From an uncultured Eubacteriales bacterium (GTDB taxonomy: Bacteria > Bacillota > Clostridia > Christensenellales > Aristaeellaceae): a DNA stretch of 46,454 bases. The translations under genes were made by a program, and so were the position numbers. The stretch spans positions 1 to 46,454 of the forward strand of contig CADANQ010000011.1 in NCBI GenBank assembly GCA_902789365.1, read 5' to 3'. Of the stretch, positions 34,217 through 41,589 are shown piece after piece (within the stretch, counting starts at the first letter, position 1; each line of letters starts with the position of its first letter). The notes beneath the pieces are model-generated. The model was not told the origin of the DNA, did no database searches, and was given only the letters and a program-made list of their open reading frames with translations.

Positions 34217-35362
34217 ATGGATCAGGAAAGGACCTGGCGCGTTCTGTGCCGACTGCTGGGGCCGGCCATCCGCAGGTACATGGGCCTCAGCATGGAACCC
34301 CTGCCCGAGGGTGGACCGTATCTGATCATCTGCAACCACGTAACCAACCTGGATCCGGTGATGCTGGGCCTGGCCTCCCCCAGGAAAGCCATCACCTACG
34401 TCGCCAGCGAAAACATCCTGCGGCTCAAACCCCGCCTGCGCGCCGTCCTCTTCGGCGCGTTCAGCCTGATTGCCCGGCGCAAGGGCGCCAGCGGGGCCGC
34501 CGCGGCGCTGAGTACCGTGCGCGCCCTGAGGAAGGGCAAAAATGTGTGCATTTTCGCCGAGGGCGAAACGTCCTGGAACGGCCTGACCGGCAAAATCCAC
34601 CCCGGCACGGCCCCCATGATCAAGGCCTCCGGCGCCTCCCTCGTCACCTACCGCATCCACGGGGGATACTTCACCTTCCCCAGGTGGGCGGACGGCCTGC
34701 GCAGGGGAAAGGTCAGGGGCACGGTCGCCGGCATCCATTCCGCGCAGGAGCTTGCCCTCATGGAGCCGGACGAAATCACGGCCCTGGTGGAGAAGGAAAT
34801 TTTCGAGGACGCCTTCGCCGCGCAGAAAAAGGAGCGCGTCCCTTACCGCTGCAAAAAACGGGCCGAGAGCCTTTCCTCCCTGCTTTTCCTTTGCCCCGAA
34901 TGCCGCGGGATAGGTACGCTGCGGGGAAAAGGCAGCCGGATCCTGTGTTCCTGCGGGCTTGACGTGGACCTGGACGAATGCCTCCTGCCCCGGGGAGACG
35001 CGCCCTTCGGCGACCTTTGCGAATGGGACCGCTGGCAGACGGACGCGTTTTCCGACATGCTTTCCCGGGACCCGGACATGGCGCTGAAGGAGGAGGGCGA
35101 GGACTATCTTCTGTACGAAATCCTCCCGGACAGCGCTCCTGCCCTCCGGGCGAGGGGCGGTCTCGGGGCGGACGGGCAGTCCTTCCGGATCGGGAAATCC
35201 GTATTTCCCTTTTCCGGTATCCGGGAAATGGCCCTGATGCAGAAAACGAAGCTGGCTTTTACATACGACAACCGGTATTATGAGGTCCACTCCCCCAGGC
35301 CCCTGTGCCTGCGCAAATACCTGTACCGCCGGCAGCGTCCGTCCGCCGGAAGCGCGGAATAA
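34217..35362 (+). CDS. PlsC-type acyltransferase with added zinc ribbon and C-terminal region
   Basis: The 381-residue product starts 1 bp after the preceding stop. Residues ~1-200 are a lysophospholipid acyltransferase: NHVTNLD (His41, Asp46), FAEGETSW (Glu115) and HPGTAPMIKAS. Beyond it is a four-cysteine zinc ribbon, CPEC (226-229) and CSC (244-246), then ~100 residues including FRIGKSVFPFSGIREM, which look like a small beta domain. Normal PlsC proteins end at ~240 residues. It probably acylates lysophosphatidate or a related lipid at the membrane. The role of the extension, perhaps regulation or protein binding, is unknown. No membrane segment is obvious. Confidence 0.85.
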   Translation: MDQERTWRVLCRLLGPAIRRYMGLSMEPLPEGGPYLIICNHVTNLDPVMLGLASPRKAITYVASENILRLKPRLRAVLFGAFSLIARRKGASGAAAALSTVRALRKGKNVCIFAEGETSWNGLTGKIHPGTAPMIKASGASLVTYRIHGGYFTFPRWADGLRRGKVRGTVAGIHSAQELALMEPDEITALVEKEIFEDAFAAQKKERVPYRCKKRAESLSSLLFLCPECRGIGTLRGKGSRILCSCGLDVDLDECLLPRGDAPFGDLCEWDRWQTDAFSDMLSRDPDMALKEEGEDYLLYEILPDSAPALRARGGLGADGQSFRIGKSVFPFSGIREMALMQKTKLAFTYDNRYYEVHSPRPLCLRKYLYRRQRPSAGSAE

Positions 35363-35442
35363 GCTTTTTTCCGGCAATCCGTCCCCCGCGCGCGGCACAA
35401 AGCGCGCTTTCCCAACCGACCTTCCCGCAAGAAAGGCCCAAA

Positions 35443-36825
35443 ATGGATTATTCAGCTGCAAATACCGAAATGTGGTCCCTGATCCTCCAGTTGGGCATCC
35501 TGGCCCTGGCTCTCGGCGCCGCGATGCTCCTTCTGCGCAATATTTCCTTTCTGCGCAAGGCGATGATTCCCACGGCGGTTCTGGCGGGATTCCTTCTGCT
35601 GATCCTCCGGGAAACAGGCCTCCTGAAGCTTGACGAAGCGATCCTTGAAATGCTGGTGTATCATACCATCGGCCTGGGCTTCATCGCGATGTCGCTGCGG
35701 CGCGCCCTGCGTCCCAAAGGGGAGGACGGAAAACGCCGGGGACGGGCGACCGGGCTCAAATCCGGCGCCATCATCGTCGGCGCCTACCTTGTCCAGGCGC
35801 TGACGGGCCTGGCCATTTCCATGGGACTCAGCCCGTTCATGCCCCGGGTGTTCCAGGCCTCGGGCCTGCTTCTGCCCATGGGCTTCGGACAGGGGCCCGG
35901 ACAGGCGAACAACATCGGGTCCACCTATGAAAGCATGGGCTTTGCCGGGGGCCGCAGCTACGGCCTGGCCATCGCCGCCGCGGGGTATCTGTGCGCCTGC
36001 ACCGTCGGCGTCCTGATCCTCAGGGTCTGGTCCGTCCGCAGGGATTCCGGAAAAACGCCGCAGACAGCCTCCCAGCAGGGCGAGAACAGCCTGAGCATGT
36101 TCCGGGAGCCCAACGAGATTCCGGTCTCCGATTCCATCGACCGTTTCTCGGTGCAGTTCGTCATGGTGCTCGGGGTCTACCTGGTCACATACCTCTTCAC
36201 CCTGGGGATCACCTCGGCGCTGGCCGCCGTTTCCCCCGGACTGGCGGGCACCCTTTCCTCCCTGCTCTGGGGCTTTAATTTCATCATCGGCTCCGCTCTG
36301 GCGCTGCTCTTCGGGCGCATCCTGGACAGGATGACCGAAAAGGGCGTTATTCACCGGGAATACCGCAACAATTACCTCCTCAGCCGCCTTTCGGGCCTGT
36401 TTTTCGACCTGATGATCACCGCGGGCATCGCCTCCATCCGGATCCAGGACATTTCCGGTCTATGGCTTCCCTTCCTGCTTTCCGTGGCGGCGGGCGCCGC
36501 CGTCACCTGGTTCTTCCTGAAATGGGCCGCCCGCCGGGCCTACCCGGATTACACCCGGGAGGGCCTTATCTCCATGTACGGCATGCTGACGGGAACCATC
36601 GGGTCCGGCATCCTTCTTCTGCGCCAGATCGATCCGGAGCTGAAGACACCGGCCGCCAACAACCTGGTCATCGGCTCCTCCTACGGCATCGTGCTCGGCG
36701 CGCCGCTTCTGGTTTTCGTCTCCCTGGCCGCCCGGTCCTCCGCGATGTGCTTTGTCACCTTCGCGCTTGCCGCCGTGTACCTTGTCGGCCTTTCTCTCCT
36801 GATCAGGCGCAGGATCAGGGAATAA
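35443..36825 (+). CDS. GltS-like sodium/glutamate symporter family protein
   Basis: The 460-residue integral membrane protein has roughly eleven hydrophobic segments. The layout fits the glutamate:sodium symporter (ESS/GltS) family, with glycine-rich re-entrant-type segments such as LPMGFGQGPGQANNIG near residue 147 and the C-terminal half MLTGTIGSGILLLR. A ~35-residue hydrophilic loop lies mid-protein at about 205-235. The start at ATG 35443 is near the first membrane helix; the ribosome binding site (AAGAAAGG) is modest. The substrate is not certain. A terminator follows. Confidence 0.75.
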   Translation: MDYSAANTEMWSLILQLGILALALGAAMLLLRNISFLRKAMIPTAVLAGFLLLILRETGLLKLDEAILEMLVYHTIGLGFIAMSLRRALRPKGEDGKRRGRATGLKSGAIIVGAYLVQALTGLAISMGLSPFMPRVFQASGLLLPMGFGQGPGQANNIGSTYESMGFAGGRSYGLAIAAAGYLCACTVGVLILRVWSVRRDSGKTPQTASQQGENSLSMFREPNEIPVSDSIDRFSVQFVMVLGVYLVTYLFTLGITSALAAVSPGLAGTLSSLLWGFNFIIGSALALLFGRILDRMTEKGVIHREYRNNYLLSRLSGLFFDLMITAGIASIRIQDISGLWLPFLLSVAAGAAVTWFFLKWAARRAYPDYTREGLISMYGMLTGTIGSGILLLRQIDPELKTPAANNLVIGSSYGIVLGAPLLVFVSLAARSSAMCFVTFALAAVYLVGLSLLIRRRIRE

Positions 36826-36848
36826 GCCGTCCCCGTTCGCGCAAAAAC

Positions 36849-36886
36849 AAACCCCGCCTTCCGTCAATCCGGGAGGCGGGTTTTTA
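36849..36886 (+). terminator. Terminator after the GltS-like gene
   Basis: AACCCCGCCTTCC and GGGAGGCGGGTTTTT form a G/C-rich stem with an 8-nt loop, followed by ATACTTCC-type sequence after five T residues. It lies between convergent genes. Confidence 0.8.
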
Positions 36887-36991
36887 CTTCCGCAGAACGC
36901 CGACAGCGGATACCCGGGCTCGCAGCCGGATATCCGCTGGTTTTTACCGATATGCGCTTATCCCTTTGCAAACGGGATCATCGCCGCGGGA

Positions 36992-37162
36992 TTACTCCTG
37001 GGCGGGGGCCCCGACAGGGCAGGTGCTGGCGCAGGCGCCGCACTCGATGCACTTTTCGGGATCGATTTCGTACTTGCCGTCGCCTTCGGAAATCGCTTCG
37101 ACGGGGCATTCAGCGGCACAGGCGCCGCACGCGATGCATTCATCACTGATCTTGTAAGCCAT
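36992..37162 (-). CDS. 2[4Fe-4S] clostridial-type ferredoxin
   Basis: A 56-residue protein with two CxxCxxCxxxCP motifs (Cys9, 12, 15, 19 and Cys38, 41, 44, 48) binding two [4Fe-4S] clusters. It carries low-potential electrons in the cytoplasm. GGAGG lies 7 bp before the ATG. It sits upstream-facing next to a redox gene block on the same strand that includes a thioredoxin-reductase-like flavoprotein without NADPH motifs, so it is a candidate electron donor for that enzyme. Its C-terminus ends PVGAPAQE. Strong codon use and its own leader suggest high expression. Confidence 0.97.
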   Translation of the reverse strand: MAYKISDECIACGACAAECPVEAISEGDGKYEIDPEKCIECGACASTCPVGAPAQE

Positions 37163-37326
37163 AATGACACCTCCATTAATTCCGCTTTATTGCGTGTATT
37201 TATCTTAGCACCCTCACCCCGGATAAGACAACACTAACTTGTTACCGTAAATGGTAAAAATATATTTCGGCGCGCTCATCCTCCCCCAATCAGTGTCCGA
37301 TGTGTGACCGTCCCCGTGCTATTCTT
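37163..37326. other. Ferredoxin upstream region
   Basis: On the minus strand TTGTCT, an 18-bp spacer and TAAGAT form a plausible but weak ferredoxin promoter about 45 bp upstream of the start. Further up, TTACC/GGTAA arms (about 37240-37256) could be a small operator. On the plus strand an extended -10 element TGCTATTCT at 37317-37325 leads into the putative RNA. Confidence 0.4.
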
Positions 37327-37474
37327 TGATTGCGGAACCTGTTCCGCGCCGAATCCGACCGACGGGCCCCTTCGGGCGTTGCTGCCGCCCCGGGTCCATT
37401 CCCTGCCGGGAAGAGCGCCTCCTCATGTCTCTTTCCGGCCGCCTCCCCGGCTTCCGCCCGGGAGGTGTTTTTTT
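37327..37474 (+). ncRNA. Putative structured small RNA, unknown class
   Basis: Downstream of an extended -10 (TGCTATTCT, 37317-37325) come hairpins GCGGAAC/GTTCCGC (37332-37347), GCCC/GGGC with CTTC loop (37366-37377) and TTCCC/GGGAA with TGCC loop (37399-37412). A final stem CCTCCC/GGGAGG (37442-37465) is followed by TGTTTTTTT, a good rho-independent terminator. The ~148-nt stretch has no credible protein frame and lies between genes on the opposite strand. I could not match it to SRP RNA, 6S RNA, tmRNA or RNase P. It could also be the leader of something lost. Confidence 0.4.
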
Positions 37475-37507
37475 GTCCGGCGCGCATCGTTCTTTGACGG
37501 GGACGCA

Positions 37508-37540
37508 AAAGGGCTCCGGCGGTTTTTCCGCCGGAGCCGC
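37508..37540 (-). terminator. Terminator of the redox/efflux operon
   Basis: GGCTCCGGCGG (37512-37522) and CCGCCGGAGCC (37528-37538) form an 11-bp perfect stem with a 5-nt loop. On the minus strand CTTTTGCG follows. It sits 7 bp beyond the cation-efflux stop. Confidence 0.75.
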
Positions 37541-37546
37541 TGTATG

Positions 37547-38656
37547 TCAGTCCGTCAGGTCCAGGTCCGGAACGATCCGGTACGCGTATTCGGGATGGAG
37601 CTTTTTGAGCATATTCTCCAGGTCCCCCACCATGGCGGCCGTATCCCGGACGGAGAAATCCCGGACCACGTCGAAGGTGATTTCCTTCTTTTCCTCGTCC
37701 AGGCGGAAGCCGTGCATCTGCAAAATCCCGGGCATGGACATGACCGCCTCCCGGATCTCCCGCCGCAGGGCCACCACATGTTCGTCCCTCATGTTCACGC
37801 CATAAATCCCGCAGGTCACGACGGCGCCGTATTTTTCGTGGATCATCGCCGAAACCGAACGGCTGAGGGCGTCGATACGGTCCGCCGTCATCCGGTCGTC
37901 CACCTCGATATGGACCGATCCGGCCATTTTCCCCGGCCCGTAGGAATCCAGGTACAGATCATGCACTCCCAGAACCCCGTCGAAGGCCCGGATGTCCCGC
38001 TTGATGTCGGCGGCCTGCCCCGCCTCGGTGCGGCGCCCCAGGATATCCCCCAGGGTCTCCATGGTCATCGTAACGCCGGAGCGGACGATCAGGATCGCGA
38101 TGGCCGCGCCCAGCCAGCCCTCCAGGTTGACGTTCCAGATCAGGCTGATGCCGGCGCCGACCAGCGTGGCAAAGGAAATGACGGCGTCGGACAGCGCGTC
38201 GGCGCCCGAGGCTTTCAGGGCGTCGCTGTCCGTTTCCTCGCCTTTTTTGCGGGTATAGGTCCCCAAAGCCAGCTTGGCCGCCACGGCCACGCCGATGACG
38301 ATCAGCGAGGCGGCGCTGTAATCGGCGGCCTCCGGATGAATGATCTTCCGGACCGATTCGATCAGCGCGCTGACGCCGGCCCCCGTCACGATGGCGGACA
38401 CGATCAGGGCGGTCAGGTATTCGACGCGCCCGTAGCCCATGGGATGCTCCTTGTCCGGCGCTTTCCCGGCCAGCCGGGTGCCGACGATGGTCACCAGGGA
38501 CGAAAGCGCGTCGCTCAGGTTGTTCACGGCGTCCATGACCATGGCCACCGAATGGGCCAGCCCGCCGAAAAGCGCCTTGAAGCCCGCCAGGAGAACATTG
38601 GCGCCTATTCCGATCAGCCCGGTGCGCACCACCGTTTTTTCACGCGTCAGGCTCAT
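37547..38656 (-). CDS. Cation diffusion facilitator family transporter
   Basis: The 369-residue product is a CDF metal-efflux protein. Its membrane domain (about residues 10-200) carries the metal-site motifs DAVNNLSDALSS in helix 2 and SGADALSDAVISF in helix 5, with DxxxD in place of the HxxxD of zinc-specific members, which fits manganese or iron. The cytoplasmic part is longer than usual and seems to contain two ferredoxin-like repeats (VHDLYLDSYGPGKMAGSVHIEVD and a second region to the end). The start overlaps the OhrR-like regulator gene by 17 bp. Placement in a peroxide-defence operon suggests iron or manganese balance. Confidence 0.92.
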   Translation of the reverse strand: MSLTREKTVVRTGLIGIGANVLLAGFKALFGGLAHSVAMVMDAVNNLSDALSSLVTIVGTRLAGKAPDKEHPMGYGRVEYLTALIVSAIVTGAGVSALIESVRKIIHPEAADYSAASLIVIGVAVAAKLALGTYTRKKGEETDSDALKASGADALSDAVISFATLVGAGISLIWNVNLEGWLGAAIAILIVRSGVTMTMETLGDILGRRTEAGQAADIKRDIRAFDGVLGVHDLYLDSYGPGKMAGSVHIEVDDRMTADRIDALSRSVSAMIHEKYGAVVTCGIYGVNMRDEHVVALRREIREAVMSMPGILQMHGFRLDEEKKEITFDVVRDFSVRDTAAMVGDLENMLKKLHPEYAYRIVPDLDLTD

Positions 38657-39107
38657 GATTTTCCTCCGGTTCGTCTTCCAGAATTCTGTACAAAAGGCCG
38701 TACAGCGTTGCGGCCTCGGTTTCGGTCAGTTTAAGACAGCTGCCCACGCAGGCGGGAATCGGGCGCACGCTGGTCTTCATGTCCAGGCCCTTTTCGGTCA
38801 GGTCCACCATGACCACCCGCTCGTCCTCCCTGGACCGCTTCCTTGTGACCAGGCCCTCGGCCTCCATTTTTTTAAGCAGCGGCGTCAGGGTGCCGGAATC
38901 CAGGTACAGCCTGCGGCACAGGTCCCCCATCGTCATGCTCCCGTGCTGCCACATGCACATCAGCACGATGTATCGGGTATAGGTCAGGCTCAGGGGCCTG
39001 AAATACGGCGTATAAAGGTTCACGATTTTCCTCGCCGCCGCGTACAGCGGGAAACACAGCTGCCTGTCCAGCCGAAGCAGCTCGTCCTGCGCCGTTTTAT
39101 CGTCCAT
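38640..39107 (-). CDS. OhrR-like MarR-family redox regulator
   Basis: The 155-residue product starts at ATG 39107. LLRLDRQLCFPLYAAARK near the N-terminus places Cys18 where OhrR proteins have their peroxide-sensing cysteine, followed by LTYTRYIVLMCMW. The winged helix has DLCRRLYLDSGTLTPLLKKMEAEGLVTRKRSREDERVV, the MarR recognition helix and wing. It probably represses an organic-peroxide response, possibly its own operon. It overlaps the cation-efflux gene downstream and follows the thioredoxin gene. A second cysteine pair near the C-terminus (ACVGSC) could take part in a disulfide switch. Confidence 0.88.
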   Translation of the reverse strand: MDDKTAQDELLRLDRQLCFPLYAAARKIVNLYTPYFRPLSLTYTRYIVLMCMWQHGSMTMGDLCRRLYLDSGTLTPLLKKMEAEGLVTRKRSREDERVVMVDLTEKGLDMKTSVRPIPACVGSCLKLTETEAATLYGLLYRILEDEPEENHEPDA

Positions 39108-39190
39108 GACCCATCGCGTCCTTTCCGTCCTGTCCCCCTGGGGACATAAGGATTCCGGGGCGGCCCCAAAGGCCGGCCCCGGTCGTTTTT

Positions 39191-39502
39191 TTACAGGTTC
39201 TTCTCGATCCAGGCGACGTAATCCGCCTTGGGGCGGAAGCCCACCTGCATATCGGTCCTGACGCCCTTTTTGAAGAGCAGCACCGTGGGAACGCTCATCA
39301 CGCCGAATTTCGCCGCCAGCTCGTCGTTGTCGTCCACATCGCAGCCGTAGAAGGCCACCTTGCCCGCCATGTCGTCGCTGATCTCCCGGAGCACCGGGCC
39401 CAGCATCCTGCAGGGGCCGCACCAGGTGGCGTTGAAGTCCACCACCGCCACGTCGGCTTTCATCGCTTCGGTCATGTCGTTGTTTTTGATCTCGTTAATC
39501 AT
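39191..39502 (-). CDS. trxA: Thioredoxin
   Basis: The product is 103 residues from ATG 39502, behind AGGAGGAAAA. It has the active site ATWCGPCRM with redox cysteines Cys28 and Cys31, and the cis-proline segment MSVPTVLLFKKG. It reduces protein disulfides and can supply electrons to the glutathione-peroxidase-like enzyme upstream, which in bacteria without glutathione works as a thioredoxin peroxidase. It lies 46 bp after the reductase gene. Confidence 0.97.
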   Translation of the reverse strand: MINEIKNNDMTEAMKADVAVVDFNATWCGPCRMLGPVLREISDDMAGKVAFYGCDVDDNDELAAKFGVMSVPTVLLFKKGVRTDMQVGFRPKADYVAWIEKNL

Positions 39503-39548
39503 TTTGTTTTCCTCCTGTTGTTTTATTGTGTTCTCACACCGGCAGGAC

Positions 39549-40409
39549 TTACGCCTGCTTTTTGTCAGCCAGGTATTCCGCAAGGCTCAGCGCGGCGGTG
39601 TTGCCCTGCCCCGCGGCCTTGATGTACTGATAGGGCTTACCCGCGATGTCCCCGCAGGCAAAGAGTCCGGGAAGGTTGGTCGACATGTCCGGGGCAACCT
39701 TTACATGCGCGCCGTCGGTCTCCAGGCCCGGCACCAGCTGTCCGGCGGATACGGCGTCCCTCAGGATGAAGACCCCGTCCGCGGGAATCTCGGCGTTTTC
39801 GGTGACGACAACGCGCTTTTTTCCCTCGGCGCGGATTTCCAGGACCTTCGCCTGCAGGACCTCGATATTTGAAGACATGCGCGCCTCCCCGGGATAGGCC
39901 GGGATGTAGGTCACCTTCGCGGCCACGCCCGCGAGGAATTCCGCTTCCTTCTCCTCACGGTCGCTGTAACCGATCACCACCGTATCCTTCCCCCTGTACA
40001 GGGCCGCGTCGCAGGTGGCGCAGTAGCTGACGCCCCGTCCCAGAAGGCTCTCCTCGCCCGGTATGGGCCTGCCCTGGTTGACGCCCCCGGCCAGGATAAC
40101 GGCCGACGCCTCGTACATTTCCCTGCCCTGGAGAGCGAAATAATCCCCCATGGCGTAGACCGCCGTAATCCTGTCCTCGGTGACGGCGATGTCCATCGCC
40201 TCCAGATGCTCCCTGAAGCGGGCGGCCAGATCCGCGCCGGCGATGCCCGGGAATCCCAGGTAATTGTCGATCCTGCGGGCCAGGTTCAGCTTGCGGCTGA
40301 GGTCTTTGGAGCCCAGGAGCAGGATGTTTTTGTTCCTCAGTTTCAGCGTCACCGCCGCGCTCAGGCCCGCGGGGCCCGTGCCGATAATCGCCGCGTCATA
40401 ACGTTCCAT
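39549..40409 (-). CDS. Thioredoxin reductase-like flavoprotein lacking NADPH motifs (FFTR-like)
   Basis: The product is 286 residues from ATG 40409. It has FAD-binding GTGPAG (10-15) and a C-terminal FACGDIAGKPYQYIKAAGQG, and the redox pair CATC (Cys130, Cys133). In NADPH-dependent reductases the next domain has GGGNSA and an HRRxxFR. Here the corresponding positions read IGYSDREEKEAEFL and IPAYPGEAR, so both NADPH motifs are gone. That is the pattern of ferredoxin-dependent flavin thioredoxin reductases (FFTR) described in Clostridium. It sits directly before trxA, and a ferredoxin gene lies 2.4 kb away on the same strand, supporting a ferredoxin-to-thioredoxin pathway. Confidence 0.88.
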   Translation of the reverse strand: MERYDAAIIGTGPAGLSAAVTLKLRNKNILLLGSKDLSRKLNLARRIDNYLGFPGIAGADLAARFREHLEAMDIAVTEDRITAVYAMGDYFALQGREMYEASAVILAGGVNQGRPIPGEESLLGRGVSYCATCDAALYRGKDTVVIGYSDREEKEAEFLAGVAAKVTYIPAYPGEARMSSNIEVLQAKVLEIRAEGKKRVVVTENAEIPADGVFILRDAVSAGQLVPGLETDGAHVKVAPDMSTNLPGLFACGDIAGKPYQYIKAAGQGNTAALSLAEYLADKKQA

Positions 40410-40469
40410 GGCGTACCCTTCCCTTCCCCGCCGGCATCCCCGGCGCACGGTTTTTAACGCGCGGCGGCC

Positions 40470-41003
40470 TTACAGCAGCGCCGCGGCGGCCTTTTCCACC
40501 TCGCTCATGTCGGCGGTGGGCTCGAAGCGGGCGACCACGTTCCCCTTGCGGTCCACCAGGAATTTGGTAAAGTTCCAGCGGATATCGGAGGAATCCTTCG
40601 GGACGCCGGCGGTAACCGCTTTCATCATCATGGCCTTGACGCCCTTGCCGAAGCCCTCGAAGCCCTTCTGAGATTTAAGGTAGGTATACAGGGGCAGTTC
40701 GTTTTCGCCGTTGACGTCGCTCTTTTTCATCTGCGGGAAACGGGTGCTGTACTTCAGCGTGCAGAACTCGTGAATCTCTTCGTCGGTTCCGGGCGCCTGG
40801 TTGCGGAACTGGTTGCAGGGAACGTCCAGGATCTCAAACCCCCTGTCGTGATACTTTTCGTACATTTCCTCCAGCTCTTTGTACTGGGGCGTGAAGCCGC
40901 AGCCGGTGGCCGTATTGACGATAAGCACCACCCTGCCCTCGAAATCCTTCATGGAGACGTCCTCTCCCTGGGGATTCCTGACGCTGTAATCGTAAAAGCC
41001 CAT
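40470..41003 (-). CDS. Glutathione peroxidase-family (thioredoxin) peroxidase
   Basis: The product is 177 residues from ATG 41003, preceded by GGGAGG. Active-site residues are Cys35 in NTATGCGFTPQ, Gln65 in CNQFRNQAPG and Trp143-Asn144 in IRWNFTKFLVD. Cys63 and Cys81 are candidates for resolving cysteine. Enzymes of this type in Bacillota usually take electrons from thioredoxin. It is first in an operon with the FFTR-like reductase, thioredoxin, OhrR-like regulator and cation exporter. The insertion of ~15 residues (GKGVKAMMMKAVTAG) before the Trp motif is common in bacterial members. Confidence 0.95.
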   Translation of the reverse strand: MGFYDYSVRNPQGEDVSMKDFEGRVVLIVNTATGCGFTPQYKELEEMYEKYHDRGFEILDVPCNQFRNQAPGTDEEIHEFCTLKYSTRFPQMKKSDVNGENELPLYTYLKSQKGFEGFGKGVKAMMMKAVTAGVPKDSSDIRWNFTKFLVDRKGNVVARFEPTADMSEVEKAAAALL

Positions 41004-41042
41004 GGTGTGTTCCTCCCTCACAAATTGGTTTTAACAAATATA

Positions 41043-41070
41043 ATTTTACTCATTATTTTAGCTTTGTCAA
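41043..41070 (-). promoter_or_regulatory. Promoter of the peroxidase-thioredoxin operon
   Basis: On the minus strand TTGACA (41065-41070), a 16-bp spacer and TAAAAT (41043-41048) lie about 40 bp upstream of the start codon in AT-rich DNA. Confidence 0.7.
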
Positions 41071-41221
41071 CAGGTTTTGCAAAAAAATATTTGATAAAAT
41101 ATAATTATTTTTTCTACAATAAAAAGATGTAAAAATCGCCTTTCCCGTGCATCCCGGCCGGTTTTATGGTATACTGTCCCCGGATAAGCATATCAGGGCC
41201 CCGGCCCGGGAGGAAAAAACC

Positions 41222-41560
41222 ATGGATCCGATGGAACGCGCCAGGCTCCTCTGCGCGGATATCCGTGAGAGCGAGGAATACAGGGACTACGCCCGCTGCA
41301 AGGCTGAGATCGCCGGAGACGAGGGCGTCAAAGCCCTTCTGAACGAATACGCCCGCCTGCAGATGGAAATGCAGCTCGCCGCCGCCTCCGGCAGCCGCGC
41401 CGACGATGTGTCGGTGCAGCGGTTTTCGGGCCTGAGCGCCCTTTTGTACAACGATCCGCGCACCTCCGCCTACCTGCTGGCCCAGCTGCGTCTGCAGAAG
41501 CTGGCCGCGGACATCCTGCAATTGGTCGCCGCCGCGGCGGATATGGAGATGCCGCGCTGA
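41222..41560 (+). CDS. YlbF/YmcA family protein
   Basis: The 112-residue, nearly all-helical protein starts at an ATG preceded by GGGAGGAAAA. The middle portion, GVKALLNEYARLQMEMQLAA, and LNDPRTSAYLLAQLRLQKLAADI-type C-terminal helix (here LLYNDPRTSAYLLAQLRLQ) match the Com_YlbF family. In Bacillus, YlbF and YmcA with YaaT form the Y-complex that steers RNase Y in mRNA maturation. A TATACT element about 45 bp upstream is a likely -10. It is followed 29 bp later by mltG. Confidence 0.8.
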   Translation: MDPMERARLLCADIRESEEYRDYARCKAEIAGDEGVKALLNEYARLQMEMQLAAASGSRADDVSVQRFSGLSALLYNDPRTSAYLLAQLRLQKLAADILQLVAAAADMEMPR

Positions 41561-41589
41561 CTTACCCATCCGGACAAACGGAGGCATCC

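Noticed and set aside
37327-37474. SRP RNA, 6S RNA, tmRNA or RNase P RNA
   Set aside because: The diagnostic SRP GGAA-loop sequence, the tmRNA tRNA-like end and the RNase P core were not found, and no 6S-like closing stem with central bubble could be drawn; kept only as an unclassified candidate.
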